Shown piece after piece: positions 34,832 to 43,575 of a stretch of 64,000 bases of DNA. The stretch's first letter is position 1. Every line of letters begins with the position of its first letter. The position numbers were made by a program, and so were the translations under genes. Origin of the DNA: Streptomyces sp. NBC_00306 (GTDB lineage: Bacteria > Actinomycetota > Actinomycetes > Streptomycetales > Streptomycetaceae). The stretch is from the NCBI RefSeq assembly GCF_036169555.1, contig NZ_CP108032.1:6758001-6822000 (forward strand), written 5' to 3'. The notes below the pieces were generated by a model. The model did not search any database and was not told the DNA's origin. It saw only the letters and a program-made list of their open reading frames with translations.

Positions 34832-34845
34832 GTGAATCGATTCAC
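34832..34845 (-). promoter_or_regulatory. LacI-type operator upstream of the rhamnosidase
   Basis: GTGAATCGATTCAC is a perfect 14-base palindrome with central CG, the pattern bound by LacI/GalR-family repressors. It is 22 bp before the GTG start. Confidence 0.72.
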
Positions 34846-34964
34846 GGCTGCGAAGGTAGGGGTGCGGGGAGTGGACGTCAATGCGCGTGCGAGCCATTTC
34901 TCGGGCGTGCGGAGGTGACCTGCGAAAACGGCTGAGGCCCGATCAACTCCGCTTCATTGAACGG

Positions 34965-34984
34965 GGATTGAACCCTTTCAATCC
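34965..34984. repeat. Inverted repeat GGATTGAA-ccct-TTCAATCC
   Basis: Perfect 8-base arms with a 4-base loop in the 217-bp region between the rhamnosidase start and the blaB-like stop, with another TTGAA just upstream. It could terminate blaAB or be a second regulatory site for the rhamnosidase. Confidence 0.55.
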
Positions 34985-35027
34985 TGTGTCGGCCGTGCGG
35001 CACGGGCGGCTCCGGGCCCGCTCCGGC

Positions 35028-35930
35028 CTACAGCTGCCGCAGGTGGTCCCGGAGCCTGCGGGCCGCCTGTGCCATCAGGGCATCGGCGCCCGGCTGGGTA
35101 CCGGCCGGTACGAGCGACTCGGTGAAGACGGCGACGGCGAACGCCTGACCGTCGGCGTGTTCGACGACCCCGACCTCGTGGCGGAGGTTGAGGAGCGTGC
35201 CGGTCTTGGAGGACCAGGAGGTGGCATCGGAAGTGAAGTCCGGGGCGAGCCGGTGCCGGAGCATGTTGTGGGCCATGAGGCCGCGCACCCGCTCGGCCAC
35301 CTCCGGGTGGATCGCCGACGGTGTCCACAGCGCCTGGAGCAGATCCACGTAGGCACGCGGGCTGCCGGTGTTGGCGCGGGTGGTGTCGAGTTGCGGCACC
35401 CGGTGCCCCCGGCCGCTGGTGCCGGCGTCGATCGCGAGGGCGTGCGCGAGATGGGCCTCGGTGGCGTCGAAGCGTTCCACGGGTGTGTCGGACAGCTCGC
35501 GCATGCCGTGCCGGACGGTGATGCCGCGCAGGCCGAACCGATGGAGGATCTCGGCGACCCGGGCCGGCGGGGTGAGGTCGAAGAGGACGTCGGCGGCCGT
35601 ACCGTCGCTCACGCAGGTGCTCAGATAGAGAAGATCGTCGAGCGCGATCCTGGCGGGGTGGCGGAAGCGGCTCAGTCCGGTGGGGCCCGGTGTGGTGATC
35701 CGCCCGGGGCGCACATCGAGCACGGTCGCACCGTCCAGCTCGCCCAGGCGGATGCGCTCCGCCGTCGCCAGCGCGAGCGGGACCTTGACCAGGGAGGCGG
35801 CGGGCAGTTGGGTGTCCGGCTCGATCCCGAGCTCGTCTCCGGTGTGCAGATCCCGGACGAGCAGACAGCCGTGCAGACCACCGTCGTGCAGCTCGCGGCG
35901 CAGATCGCTCAGCAGGGCCTCGGTGCTCAC
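35028..35930 (-). CDS. blaB: BlaB-like penicillin-recognising serine protein
   Basis: 300 residues, with no signal peptide, so cytoplasmic. It has the class A beta-lactamase fold motifs S46-L-V-K49, S108-D-G110 and K242-T-G244, but SDG replaces SDN. In Streptomyces cacaoi, BlaB has the same serine-enzyme motifs and works with the LysR protein BlaA to induce the divergent beta-lactamase gene, without being a lactamase itself. Here the gene overlaps the LysR gene by GTGA and the lactamase is divergent, so the arrangement is the same. Assignment is by motif and synteny. A cytoplasmic serine hydrolase with another role remains possible. Confidence 0.8.
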   Translation of the reverse strand: MSTEALLSDLRRELHDGGLHGCLLVRDLHTGDELGIEPDTQLPAASLVKVPLALATAERIRLGELDGATVLDVRPGRITTPGPTGLSRFRHPARIALDDLLYLSTCVSDGTAADVLFDLTPPARVAEILHRFGLRGITVRHGMRELSDTPVERFDATEAHLAHALAIDAGTSGRGHRVPQLDTTRANTGSPRAYVDLLQALWTPSAIHPEVAERVRGLMAHNMLRHRLAPDFTSDATSWSSKTGTLLNLRHEVGVVEHADGQAFAVAVFTESLVPAGTQPGADALMAQAARRLRDHLRQL

Positions 35931-36877
35931 GCCGCCGTACCTCCGGTGCTGCCCGCCGGTGTGCCCGCCCCGCTGCCTGCCGGGTCGGCCGCCGGTCTGC
36001 CTGGCGGGGTGCCTGCGCCCAGACAGCGGCCGATGCCGTCGCCCAGGCGTGCCTCGACGTTCTGGGGATTGCCGTCACCGGCGGCGACGAGAGCGAACCC
36101 CCGGCTGAGCGCGATCTCGCCGATGGGCCGCCAGTGCAGGGCGAGTTCCTCCGCCTGCGCGGGGGAGCACAGCAACAGATCTCGTGAGCAGAGCGCTTCC
36201 GCCGCCGCGGATGTCAGATCGGCCGCGGCGACGAGCTGGGCGGGCCGCAGCCCGACCGCGTCCCGCAGCCGGGTCAGCGGATCGCGAATGTGCGGCACGT
36301 CGTCCTCCGGCTGGATCCAGACACGGGACGCGGGATCGACCGAGGCACGGCCGACCCGCAGTGTTTCGAGGTAGAGGCGCTTCACCCCGGGATCCCGGGC
36401 ACCGGCGAGCCCGAGCGGCACGGACCACGTCGCCTCGTCCGCCGGCACCGCCAGCAGTGCGGCCCGCACCTGCTGCGCATGGACGAGTTCCCTGCGCTGG
36501 GCGGGAGCCGCGATACGGAGGTCGAGGGTGACACCGTGCCCGCGTGCCTCGGCGACGAGGCGGGCGAGAGAGGCCACCGAGCAGATGCCGGGCACGGCGA
36601 GCCGCCAGGGCTTGCGCTTGGCGGCCTCCGACTCGTTCAGCAACACCTCGGCCGCCCGCACGAGCTGCCTGGCCGTCGGCAGCATGTCCCGGCCGAAGGG
36701 AGTGAGGACGGCTCGACGCGAGGTGCGCTCGAACAGCTGCTCGCCGAAGCGTTCCTCGAGGGCGGCGACGCGACGGCTGGCCACGGGCTGCGACATCCGG
36801 GCGGCCGCGGCGCCGACGGTGAAGCTCCCGTGCTCACTCACGCTGACGAACGCGCGACATGCCGCCACCAGATCCAC
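35927..36877 (-). CDS. blaA: LysR-family regulator of beta-lactamase (BlaA-like)
   Basis: 316 residues from GTG 36877. Winged helix-turn-helix at residues 5-65 (FVSVSEHGSFTVGAAAARMS, QPVASRRVAALEERFGEQLF), then a periplasmic-binding-like effector domain, ending in a Gly/Pro/Ala-rich tail of about 40 residues that is unusual for LysR proteins. It is divergent from the beta-lactamase gene with a T-N11-A site between. It is followed by the overlapping blaB-like gene. Confidence 0.88.
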   Translation of the reverse strand: MDLVAACRAFVSVSEHGSFTVGAAAARMSQPVASRRVAALEERFGEQLFERTSRRAVLTPFGRDMLPTARQLVRAAEVLLNESEAAKRKPWRLAVPGICSVASLARLVAEARGHGVTLDLRIAAPAQRRELVHAQQVRAALLAVPADEATWSVPLGLAGARDPGVKRLYLETLRVGRASVDPASRVWIQPEDDVPHIRDPLTRLRDAVGLRPAQLVAAADLTSAAAEALCSRDLLLCSPAQAEELALHWRPIGEIALSRGFALVAAGDGNPQNVEARLGDGIGRCLGAGTPPGRPAADPAGSGAGTPAGSTGGTAA

Positions 36878-36888
36878 GGCCCGACTCT

Positions 36889-36903
36889 ATGCCTTTTCGG
36901 CAT
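36889..36903. promoter_or_regulatory. LysR T-N11-A box in the blaA-bla intergenic region
   Basis: ATGCCTTTTCGGCAT has 5-base inverted arms and the exact T-N11-A spacing of LysR sites. It lies 12 bp from the blaA-like start, as expected for autoregulation and lactamase activation. Confidence 0.78.
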
Positions 36904-37042
36904 GGAACAGCACAGGACCGTATTGGACCGCATGGTCACCGGAAGGTGAGGGTGGTCCCGGCACACATCACCACGCACCGGGACGGAGCCGAGCTCCGTC
37001 CCCTACGCGCCCTGCCTGCGGGGCGCCCCGGAGGTTCGGACC

Positions 37043-37987
37043 ATGCACCACACCCGCGTCCGCCACGCCCTTCTCGGCGCGCTCGCCACGCTTGCCCTCG
37101 TCCCCCTGGTGGCCTGCGCCGGCTCGCAGGAGTCCTCGTCCTCGTCGTCGCCGTCCGTGTCGTCCCCGTCCGCCTCGCCGGGAAGCACGCGTACGGACGC
37201 GAAGACGTTCGCGGGCGAACTCAAGGCTCTGGAGCGCACGTTCGACGCACGGCTCGGCGTGTACGCCATCGACACCGGCACCGGGCGCGAGGTGGCGCAC
37301 AACGACGGCGAGCGATTCCCTTACGCCTCCACGTTCAAGGCGCTGGAGGCAGGTGCCGTGCTGCGCAGGTACTCCATGAGCGGGATGGACCGCGTGATCA
37401 CCTACTCCAGAAACGACCTGATCGCCAACTCCCCCGTGACCGAGAAGCACGTCGAGACCGGGATGACCCTGGCCCAACTCTGCGACGCCGCCGTCCGCTT
37501 CAGCGACAACACGGCGGCCAACCTGCTCTTCGACGCACTGGGCGGGCCCAAGGGCCTGGGTGCCGTGCTGAAGGAGATCGGCGACGACGCCACCAGGATG
37601 GAGCGCCGCGAGCCCGAACTGAGCCGATGGACCCCGGGCGACACACGGGACACGACCACACCGCGCGCACTGGCCGAGGACCTGCGCGCCTTCGTCCTGG
37701 GAGACGTCCTCGGCAGGGCCGAGCGTGCTCAGCTCACGAAGTGGCTGCGGACCAACACCACCGGAGCGAAGCTCATCAGGGCCGGGGTCCCGAAGGGCTG
37801 GGTGGTCGGGGACAAGACCGGCACGGGCAGCGGATACGGCGCCCGCAACGACATCGCGGTGGTGTGGCGGCCGGGCGCTGCACCGATCGTCATGTCGATC
37901 ATGTCGAACCGCGCCGGTGAGTCTGCCGAGCACGACGACAAGCTGATCGCGGAGGCGGCGTCGGTGGTCGCGGACACGTTGTCGTAG
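37043..37987 (+). CDS. bla: Class A beta-lactamase, lipoprotein-type signal
   Basis: 314 residues. Signal with lipobox LVAC (C25), then a serine-rich linker (SSSSSSPSVSSPSASPGS), then the lactamase domain: S96-T-F-K99, S154-D-N156, omega loop EPELS with general base E190, K258-T-G260. In the omega loop, serine replaces the usual asparagine after EPEL. It hydrolyses penicillins and possibly cephalosporins at the outer face of the membrane. It is divergent from its likely regulators. Confidence 0.94.
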   Translation: MHHTRVRHALLGALATLALVPLVACAGSQESSSSSSPSVSSPSASPGSTRTDAKTFAGELKALERTFDARLGVYAIDTGTGREVAHNDGERFPYASTFKALEAGAVLRRYSMSGMDRVITYSRNDLIANSPVTEKHVETGMTLAQLCDAAVRFSDNTAANLLFDALGGPKGLGAVLKEIGDDATRMERREPELSRWTPGDTRDTTTPRALAEDLRAFVLGDVLGRAERAQLTKWLRTNTTGAKLIRAGVPKGWVVGDKTGTGSGYGARNDIAVVWRPGAAPIVMSIMSNRAGESAEHDDKLIAEAASVVADTLS

Positions 37988-38225
37988 CGGGATTCTCCGT
38001 CGTGACGGATGCGCGTGTCACTCCTGTGCCGCCCGCACGGGATTCACGACCGAACTCGGTCTCCCCTCCGACATTCCCGGCTCTGCCGAAATCCGGCCGA
38101 CTTCCTGCCGGCGAGGCGCTCAGGGATGTCCGGCAACCCCCGGCCGACGCACGACGACAACTACGGCCCTCGCCCGCCGCGCGCTGATCCGCCGGGGATG
38201 ACGGGACAGCCCTTAGGCTCGCGCC

Positions 38226-39203
38226 ATGGCGACGCGTACACGGCTGTACCAGAACGGAACTCTCGTCCTGGAGGACTTTCCCGCCAGTGATGTCTCCGAG
38301 CATCTCGCCGACCCGACGTCCGTGGTGTGGCTGGACCTCTATCGCCCCGGATCCGCCGAACTCGTCATGGTGGGCGAAGAATTCGACATCCACGAACTGG
38401 CTCTGGAAAACGCCGCGCAGCACGGGCAACGGCCGAGGCTCGATCGTTTCCGCAGCCACGATGTCCTCACCGCCTATGCCGTCACCATCGGCGGGGACGG
38501 TGCGGAACTGTCCACCAGCGAGATCGCCGTATTCCTCACCGGCCGGGCAATGATCACCGTCCGAAAGGACGACGGATTCGACATCGGTGCTGTCGTCACC
38601 CGCTGGGACGAGAGTCCTGGCCTGGCCCGTCATGGTGTGGCCTTCCTGCTGCACGGCCTGCTCGCCGACATCGTCGACGGACACTCCGCCGCGGCCCAGC
38701 AACTCGACGACAGCATCGAGGCATTGGAGGATCTGCTTTTCTCGTCGGACCGGCGGGAGATCGAAACCGTGCAGCGACGGGCGTTCGCGTTGCGCAAGTC
38801 CCTCGTCCGGCTGCGCCAGATCGTGCTGCCGAGGCGGGAGGTGGTCAATGCGGTCATGCGGCCCGGCCTGCACGTCAACATCGAGCCTCTGGTGGCCTAT
38901 TACCAGGACGTCTTCGACCATGCGCTACGCGTCACCGAATGGACCGAATCGCTGCGGGAGATGATGGCCTCGGTCATGGAGACCAACCTGTCGGTCCAGG
39001 CCAATCGCATGAATCTGATCATGAAGAAGGTGACGAGCTGGGCCGCGATCATCGCTGTCCCGACGGCGATCACCGGCTACTTCGGCCAGAATCTTCCGTA
39101 TCCCGGCTTCGACCATGAGTCGGGATTCATCGTCTCGACCACCCTGATCGTGGCCCTGTCGGCTTCGCTGTACATGATCTTCAGGCGCCGGGACTGGCTG
39201 TGA
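38226..39203 (+). CDS. CorA-family divalent cation transporter
   Basis: 325 residues. A cytoplasmic alpha/beta N-terminus is followed by long helices (VDGHSAAAQQLDDSIEALED, LRKSLVRLRQIVLPRREVV) and two C-terminal transmembrane helices (WAAIIAVPTAITGYFGQN, SGFIVSTTLIVALSASLYMI). This is the CorA layout. The signature loop reads G-Q-N in YFGQNLPYPG rather than the usual G-M-N. It starts at ATG 38226. The 238-bp gap upstream contains no gene I can support. Confidence 0.88.
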   Translation: MATRTRLYQNGTLVLEDFPASDVSEHLADPTSVVWLDLYRPGSAELVMVGEEFDIHELALENAAQHGQRPRLDRFRSHDVLTAYAVTIGGDGAELSTSEIAVFLTGRAMITVRKDDGFDIGAVVTRWDESPGLARHGVAFLLHGLLADIVDGHSAAAQQLDDSIEALEDLLFSSDRREIETVQRRAFALRKSLVRLRQIVLPRREVVNAVMRPGLHVNIEPLVAYYQDVFDHALRVTEWTESLREMMASVMETNLSVQANRMNLIMKKVTSWAAIIAVPTAITGYFGQNLPYPGFDHESGFIVSTTLIVALSASLYMIFRRRDWL

Positions 39204-39301
39204 ACGACACCTCGCCCGCGAAGAGCGGTTCCGCGGCGGGTGTCGGGGGCCGCGGGGACCCGTTGCCGGAGCGTCGCGCACCGTGATGAAGACTGTGGAC
39301 C

Positions 39302-39853
39302 ATGGAGTTCTTCTGCTACCACCGCGACCGGCCGGATTCCCTGGAGCTGCGTCACGAGCTGTTGGAAGCCCACTGGTCCTACATGGACGGATACGCGGCG
39401 GAGATGATCGCCCGCGGCCCGACCCTCACCGGCGACGGCGAGGTGCCCACCGGCAGCGTGCACATCGTCGACCTGCCCGATCCCGCCGCCGCCCGCGTGT
39501 TCGCCTTCGACGAGCCCGGCTACCAGGCAGGCGTGTACCGCGATGTGCTGCTGCGCCGGTGGCGCAATCTGCTCGGCCGCACCATGTGGGACTTCGCCGG
39601 CGGGCCTGATGACGGCACCCGGTACCTGGTGCTCGGCCTCGGCACGGGACAGGCCGCCGATCTCACCGTGCCGGACGGCCAGGACGAGCTGATCGCCTAC
39701 GGGCCGCTGCTGTCCGACGACGGCGCCACCTGGGTGGGTACGGCCGCGCTGCTGCGGGCGCCGGACCCGGACACGGCACGCGCCGTCCTGACCCCGGACC
39801 GCTACGCCGGCATCGAGGTCCACCGCTGGCAGTTCGGCGGCCGGCGCTCATGA
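39302..39853 (+). CDS. YciI-like protein with two half-domains
   Basis: 183 residues. Two similar alpha-beta halves are visible: residues 1-90 (MEFFCYHRDRPDSLELRHEL, HWSYMDGYAAEMIARGPTLT, FAFDEPGYQAGVYRDVLLRR) and about 105-180 (TRYLVLGLGTGQ, ELIAYGPLLSDDGATWVGT, HRWQFGG). These match YCII-related domains, ferredoxin-like folds of uncertain enzymatic role. The spaced G-P-x-L in both halves supports an internal duplication. Confidence 0.78.
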   Translation: MEFFCYHRDRPDSLELRHELLEAHWSYMDGYAAEMIARGPTLTGDGEVPTGSVHIVDLPDPAAARVFAFDEPGYQAGVYRDVLLRRWRNLLGRTMWDFAGGPDDGTRYLVLGLGTGQAADLTVPDGQDELIAYGPLLSDDGATWVGTAALLRAPDPDTARAVLTPDRYAGIEVHRWQFGGRRS

Positions 39854-39891
39854 ACTCCCGTAGCCGGCAACGGTTGTGCCCCGAGGCGGGT

Positions 39892-40437
39892 TCAGCCGGC
39901 GGCGCGTGAGCTGTCCGGGGACCGGGCGAAATCGGCGAGCGTGCGGAAGTCGTCATCGCGCAACCCGATCCGCGGATCGACATGGTGCAGAAGCCCACGC
40001 CCGCGGTGGTGAGCGGTCACGTACTCCTCGTCCAGGCCGCTCTGTTCGTCGTCCACACAGGCGAAGGTGCGGCCGTCGGCGAAGTCCACCAGGGGACCTG
40101 TCTTCCAGTGGACCCCGTCGGGCCGTTCCTGGAACAGCGCGTCGCCGAAGTCGACATAGGGGAGCTCGGGAAGTCCGAGCACCGGGGCGATCCACCGGTT
40201 GGCATCGGCCATCCATGTCGTCGCCCAGCACAACTCGTAGCCGAGCCCGAGAAGGGCCGGCCCGTGCTCCGGGTTGAGCCACACCCGAAGGGGCCGCCGC
40301 CGGGGCGACAGCCCTTCCGAGGTACCGGCCGGCCTGGGCACTCTGAGAGTGGTGTATCCGTCGGGGCGCCTCTCCGGCTGGGCCGCATAAGGGTTGAGCG
40401 GCCCGTCCACGTCGAGGAACAGCAGTGGTCGGCTCAC
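39892..40437 (-). CDS. HAD-like hydrolase
   Basis: 181 residues from GTG 40437. Motif I is LLFLDVDGPLNPY. The middle contains ELCWATTWMADANRWIAPVL and a late acidic motif TFACVDDEQSGLDEEY. This pattern is found in a group of actinobacterial HAD-like proteins of unknown substrate. A longer upstream start is possible but lacks a ribosome site. Confidence 0.8.
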   Translation of the reverse strand: MSRPLLFLDVDGPLNPYAAQPERRPDGYTTLRVPRPAGTSEGLSPRRRPLRVWLNPEHGPALLGLGYELCWATTWMADANRWIAPVLGLPELPYVDFGDALFQERPDGVHWKTGPLVDFADGRTFACVDDEQSGLDEEYVTAHHRGRGLLHHVDPRIGLRDDDFRTLADFARSPDSSRAAG

Positions 40438-40637
40438 GATCGCCCCGGCTCCGGTTGATGTCGGCCTCCGGCGTGGAGCGTAACCGCACCGGCCGCACTG
40501 CAGGTACGCCCTCATGAACGGTTGCGGCAATGCCTCGGCGCAGCACGGAACCCCGATCGCCCGATCATGCGTGGTACTGAGCACGCCGTGCGCCCACAAC
40601 CGCGGGGCGGGACGAGCACGAGACGGATGGGTGGACC

Positions 40638-41700
40638 GTGGTGGAGCGGGCGGACAGCTCTGTGGCGTCGGGCAGTTCGGCTGCGCCGCCGACTTCGACG
40701 GTCGCGGCTTCGCGGCGGAGGGTGTCTCGCCTCAATCCGTGGCGCCGCGGCAAGGACGCGAGGCCCCGGTCGCCCTGGGCCCGCGGGCGCGTTCTCGCCG
40801 CCCTCGCCGTGCTGACCGCCGGACTCCTGGCGTTCCACTCCGCGGTGCCCAACACCGCGGTTCGTCTCGGCAGCCTGCTGGAGGCTTTCCTGCCCTGGCT
40901 CGGTCTGGTCGTCCCCGTGTTGCTCGGACCGGCCCTCCTGCGCCGCTCCGCCCTCGCCCTGGTGGCTCTGCTGCTGCCCGCGGCCGTCTGGGCCGGCCTC
41001 TTCGGCGGGATGCTGCTCGGTGAGAGCCGGACCCCGTACGACTTCCTGGCGGTGCAGCACAACGTCAGCGACGAGAACGCCGACCCCGCGGGCACCGCCG
41101 CCGCTCTGGTCGACTCCGCACCGGACCTCATCGCCCTGGAAGAGCTGACCCCTGTCTCTGCCGGCCTATGAGAGGGCGCTGGAGTCGGCCTACCCCTACC
41201 ACGCGGTCAGAGGCACCGTCGGGCTCTGGTCGGCGTATCCACTGTCAGAGGTCCGCACGGTCGACATCAGGCCGAAGGGGATCGGGGACGGCTGGAGCCG
41301 CGGTCTGCGCTCCACCGTCCGTACGCCGCGCGGTGACCTCGCGGTGTACGTCGCCCATCTGCCTTCCGTCCGCATCGCACCCGGCGGGTTCGGTTCACAC
41401 CGGCGGGACGAAAGCGCTCACCTGCTGGGTGAGGCCCTTGGCGCGGAGAAGCTGGACAAGGTGGTCCTCCTCGGAGACCTCAACAGCACGCTGGACGACC
41501 GGGGACTCGTACCGGTCACTTCGCGGCTGACCTCGGCCGAGCAGAGCTTCTCCTTCAGCTGGCCCGCCGGATTCCCGGTGTCCAGGATCGACCACGTCAT
41601 GGCCCGCTCGGCCACGGTGACCGAGGTGTGGACCCTGCCCGCGACCGGCAGCGACCACCTGCCGGTCGCCGCCGGAATCGACTGGGGGCCCGAGCGCTGA
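40638..41700 (+). pseudogene. Endonuclease/exonuclease/phosphatase family membrane protein, frameshifted
   Basis: The first part (40638-41171) encodes three hydrophobic helices followed by the start of the EEP domain (FLAVQHNVSDENADPAG, DLIALEEL). It then stops in SAGL. Another frame resumes directly as PAYERALESAYPYHAVRGTV and continues to 41700 with GLWSAYPLSEVRTVDI, VVLLGDLNSTLDDRG, SRIDHVMARS and TGSDHLPVAAG. The break lies at 41151-41160 in a short CT-rich run (CCTGTCTCTG), consistent with loss of two bases or gain of one. The active-site motifs are otherwise intact. It may be a true pseudogene or a sequencing error. Confidence 0.8.
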
Positions 41701-41843
41701 CCGGCCGCAGGCTGCTCCCGGCAGGCTTTGCCCACTCGCGCCGCGATGCAACGGCACGCGCCGGACGACGCACGTCAACGGGCGAACACTGCCGGTCGAG
41801 GCACTAGCGTGGGAGGGACGGATCGCGCGATCAGGAGGACGGC

Positions 41844-42227
41844 ATGACGACTCCACCGAAGGCCGCGCTGGCGAAGTGGAACAAGGTGCGCTCCTTTGCC
41901 CTGGGGCTGCCCGGTGCCGGCGAGGAGTTCCCCTGGGGCGAGACCGTCGTCAAGGTGAACAAGAAGATCTTCGTCTTCCTCGGAGTGGCGGACGGCAGCT
42001 ACCCGTTGGGTGTCGGCGTCAAGCTCAAGGACGAGGCGATGCACGCTCACGCACTGTCCTGCCCGGGCGCCGAGCCGTCCGGATACGGCCTCGGGAAGGC
42101 GGGCTGGGTGCAGGTCCCGCTCGCTCAGAAGGGTGCACCCTCGGCGGAGGTGCTCTACGACTGGGTGGAGGAGAGCTACCGCGTCATCGCGACGAAGAAG
42201 CTGATCGCCGAGCTCGACGCCCGCTGA
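41844..42227 (+). CDS. MmcQ/YjbR family DNA-binding-like protein
   Basis: 127 residues. The CyaY-like fold typical of MmcQ/YjbR is visible: FALGLPGAGEEFPWGETVVK, KKIFVFLG, VGVKLKDEAM and a C-terminal ELYDWVEESYRVIA-like helix. The biochemical role is not established. It has an AGGAGGAC ribosome site upstream. Confidence 0.82.
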   Translation: MTTPPKAALAKWNKVRSFALGLPGAGEEFPWGETVVKVNKKIFVFLGVADGSYPLGVGVKLKDEAMHAHALSCPGAEPSGYGLGKAGWVQVPLAQKGAPSAEVLYDWVEESYRVIATKKLIAELDAR

Positions 42228-42334
42228 CCGGACTCCGCCACCTCTTCCACAAAGGACCGCTCGGGCTCTCCGCGAAGTCGGCCGGCCGTACTCCCCGAAG
42301 CGCATCCCTTGTCGAATGAGAGAGAGATGCGGAA

Positions 42335-42742
42335 ATGGATCAGGTGAGTATTTCGCTGCATCGCGAGGCGCGCGTCAAGCGGATGATCGGCATCCTCCGC
42401 GTGCTGATCGCGGCCGCTATTGCGACGGCTGTCTATTTCCTGGTCGCGGGCATGGTCGCCGGCGGTGTGGCGCTCCTCGGCATGATGGGTGTTGCCTGGG
42501 TCGTGTCGGAGAAATCGTCGTGCGCAAGGCCAGTCCGTGAACCCTTCGCCGCGTTGAGGGGGGAGTGCAAGGTCGGCCCGGGTGATCAAGAAATGCGCGG
42601 GGGCGGAATTCGGTCAGAGTATTCACCGCATTCGCTGAATTGCGACATGTGGAGTGCCGCGCCCCGATTCCCCGAAGGAATGGCTTGTTCCTCTGCCAAC
42701 CTTTCGTGCGCTGTTGACGGGGCATTCGTGCCGCCCCTTTAG
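42335..42742 (+). CDS. Small membrane protein, doubtful 3' end
   Basis: The first 60 residues look genuine: a basic start (LHREARVKRMIGILRVLI) and two hydrophobic stretches (AAAIATAVYFLVAGMVAGG, VALLGMMGVAWVV), with a GAGAGAG ribosome site. Beyond about 42520 the frame reads like non-coding sequence. A shift near 42505 would give a short end IVVRKASP and a stop at 42540. The family is not recognised. From about 42541 to 42863 I see no other gene. Confidence 0.35.
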   Translation: MDQVSISLHREARVKRMIGILRVLIAAAIATAVYFLVAGMVAGGVALLGMMGVAWVVSEKSSCARPVREPFAALRGECKVGPGDQEMRGGGIRSEYSPHSLNCDMWSAAPRFPEGMACSSANLSCAVDGAFVPPL

Positions 42743-42863
42743 TTGCTCCTGTCCGCACAAGGGACGGCCAGGAGGATTTCACGCCCTGACTGACCACAGG
42801 GGGACGTTCGACCTCTCCCGGGGCGTACCTGGCCGGCCTGCTGAATTCGATCAGGGGGAAACA

Positions 42864-43424
42864 GTGAAGACATCACGTTCCGTCTTGGCCGCAGCCGCGT
42901 TGACCGCGGCCGCCGCGCTGCTCACCGGCACGGCGCCGATGGCATCCGCCGCCGGAACCCAGGGTGGCGGCGCCGTCGCCGCCTACGGGCAGAAGACGGT
43001 CAACCTCAAGCAGGAAGGCTGGGGCGACGCCAGCAGTTGCGTCGTCTACTCCAAGACCGCGGTCCGCTGCTTCAAGACCCACGCAGAAGCGGACAAGGCG
43101 CTCGGCTACTCCCGCGCCACGGATCCGCTGGCCCGCAGCATCGGCACCCGGGCACTGCCGGCCTGTGCCTCCGGCTGGACGTGCCTGTACGAGCACGCGA
43201 ACGGTGGCGGTCGTCGGCTGATCTTCAGCGACTACTACTGGCACAACCTCAACGAGTACGGCTTCAACGACCAGACGTCGTCCTGGCGCAACAGGCAGTC
43301 GAACTCGTACGCCTGGCTGGCCCGTGACGAGGGAGGCAACGGCGGCACGATCTCCATCAGCCCCAACTCCTACAGCTCGAACCTCGGCGCCTACAACGAC
43401 TGGGCCAGCTCGGTCGCCGCCTGA
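42864..43424 (+). CDS. Secreted peptidase-inhibitor I36-like protein
   Basis: 186 residues from GTG 42864 with a strong GGGGGAAA ribosome site. Signal peptide: basic start, AAAALTAAAALLTG, cleavage after ASA. The mature part ends with a crystallin-like segment of the SMPI/I36 type: ASGWTCLYEHANGGGRRLIF, LNEYGFNDQTSSWRNRQSNS. Cysteines near residues 57, 70, 106 and 112 could form disulphides. I infer an extracellular protease inhibitor or structural protein; the I36 family includes both. Confidence 0.8.
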   Translation: MKTSRSVLAAAALTAAAALLTGTAPMASAAGTQGGGAVAAYGQKTVNLKQEGWGDASSCVVYSKTAVRCFKTHAEADKALGYSRATDPLARSIGTRALPACASGWTCLYEHANGGGRRLIFSDYYWHNLNEYGFNDQTSSWRNRQSNSYAWLARDEGGNGGTISISPNSYSSNLGAYNDWASSVAA

Positions 43425-43457
43425 CGCCGAACACCAGCACAAGGAACAGCGACTCCG

Positions 43458-43498
43458 CGCCTGCGGGGTGCCGGCTCGACGCCGGTGCCCCGCAGGCG
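43458..43498 (+). terminator. Hairpin terminator after the I36-like gene
   Basis: 17-base arms CGCCTGCGGGGTGCCGG / CCGGTGCCCCGCAGGCG pair fully if two G-U pairs are allowed, with a 7-base loop. It lies between convergent genes. Confidence 0.82.
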
Positions 43499-43575
43499 TC
43501 TGTCCGTCCGGCGGCAACGCGTCCACACGGCGACCCGGTTGCCGGTCCGGACTGTCCGCCGGCTCGCGCTGCCGC

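Noticed and set aside
38000..38225. Possible magnesium-sensing leader before the CorA-like gene
   Set aside because: I could not find the conserved helices of known Mg riboswitches or a clear terminator/anti-terminator pair.
42541..42863. Possible extra small gene before the I36-like gene
   Set aside because: No frame here has both a ribosome site and protein-like composition.
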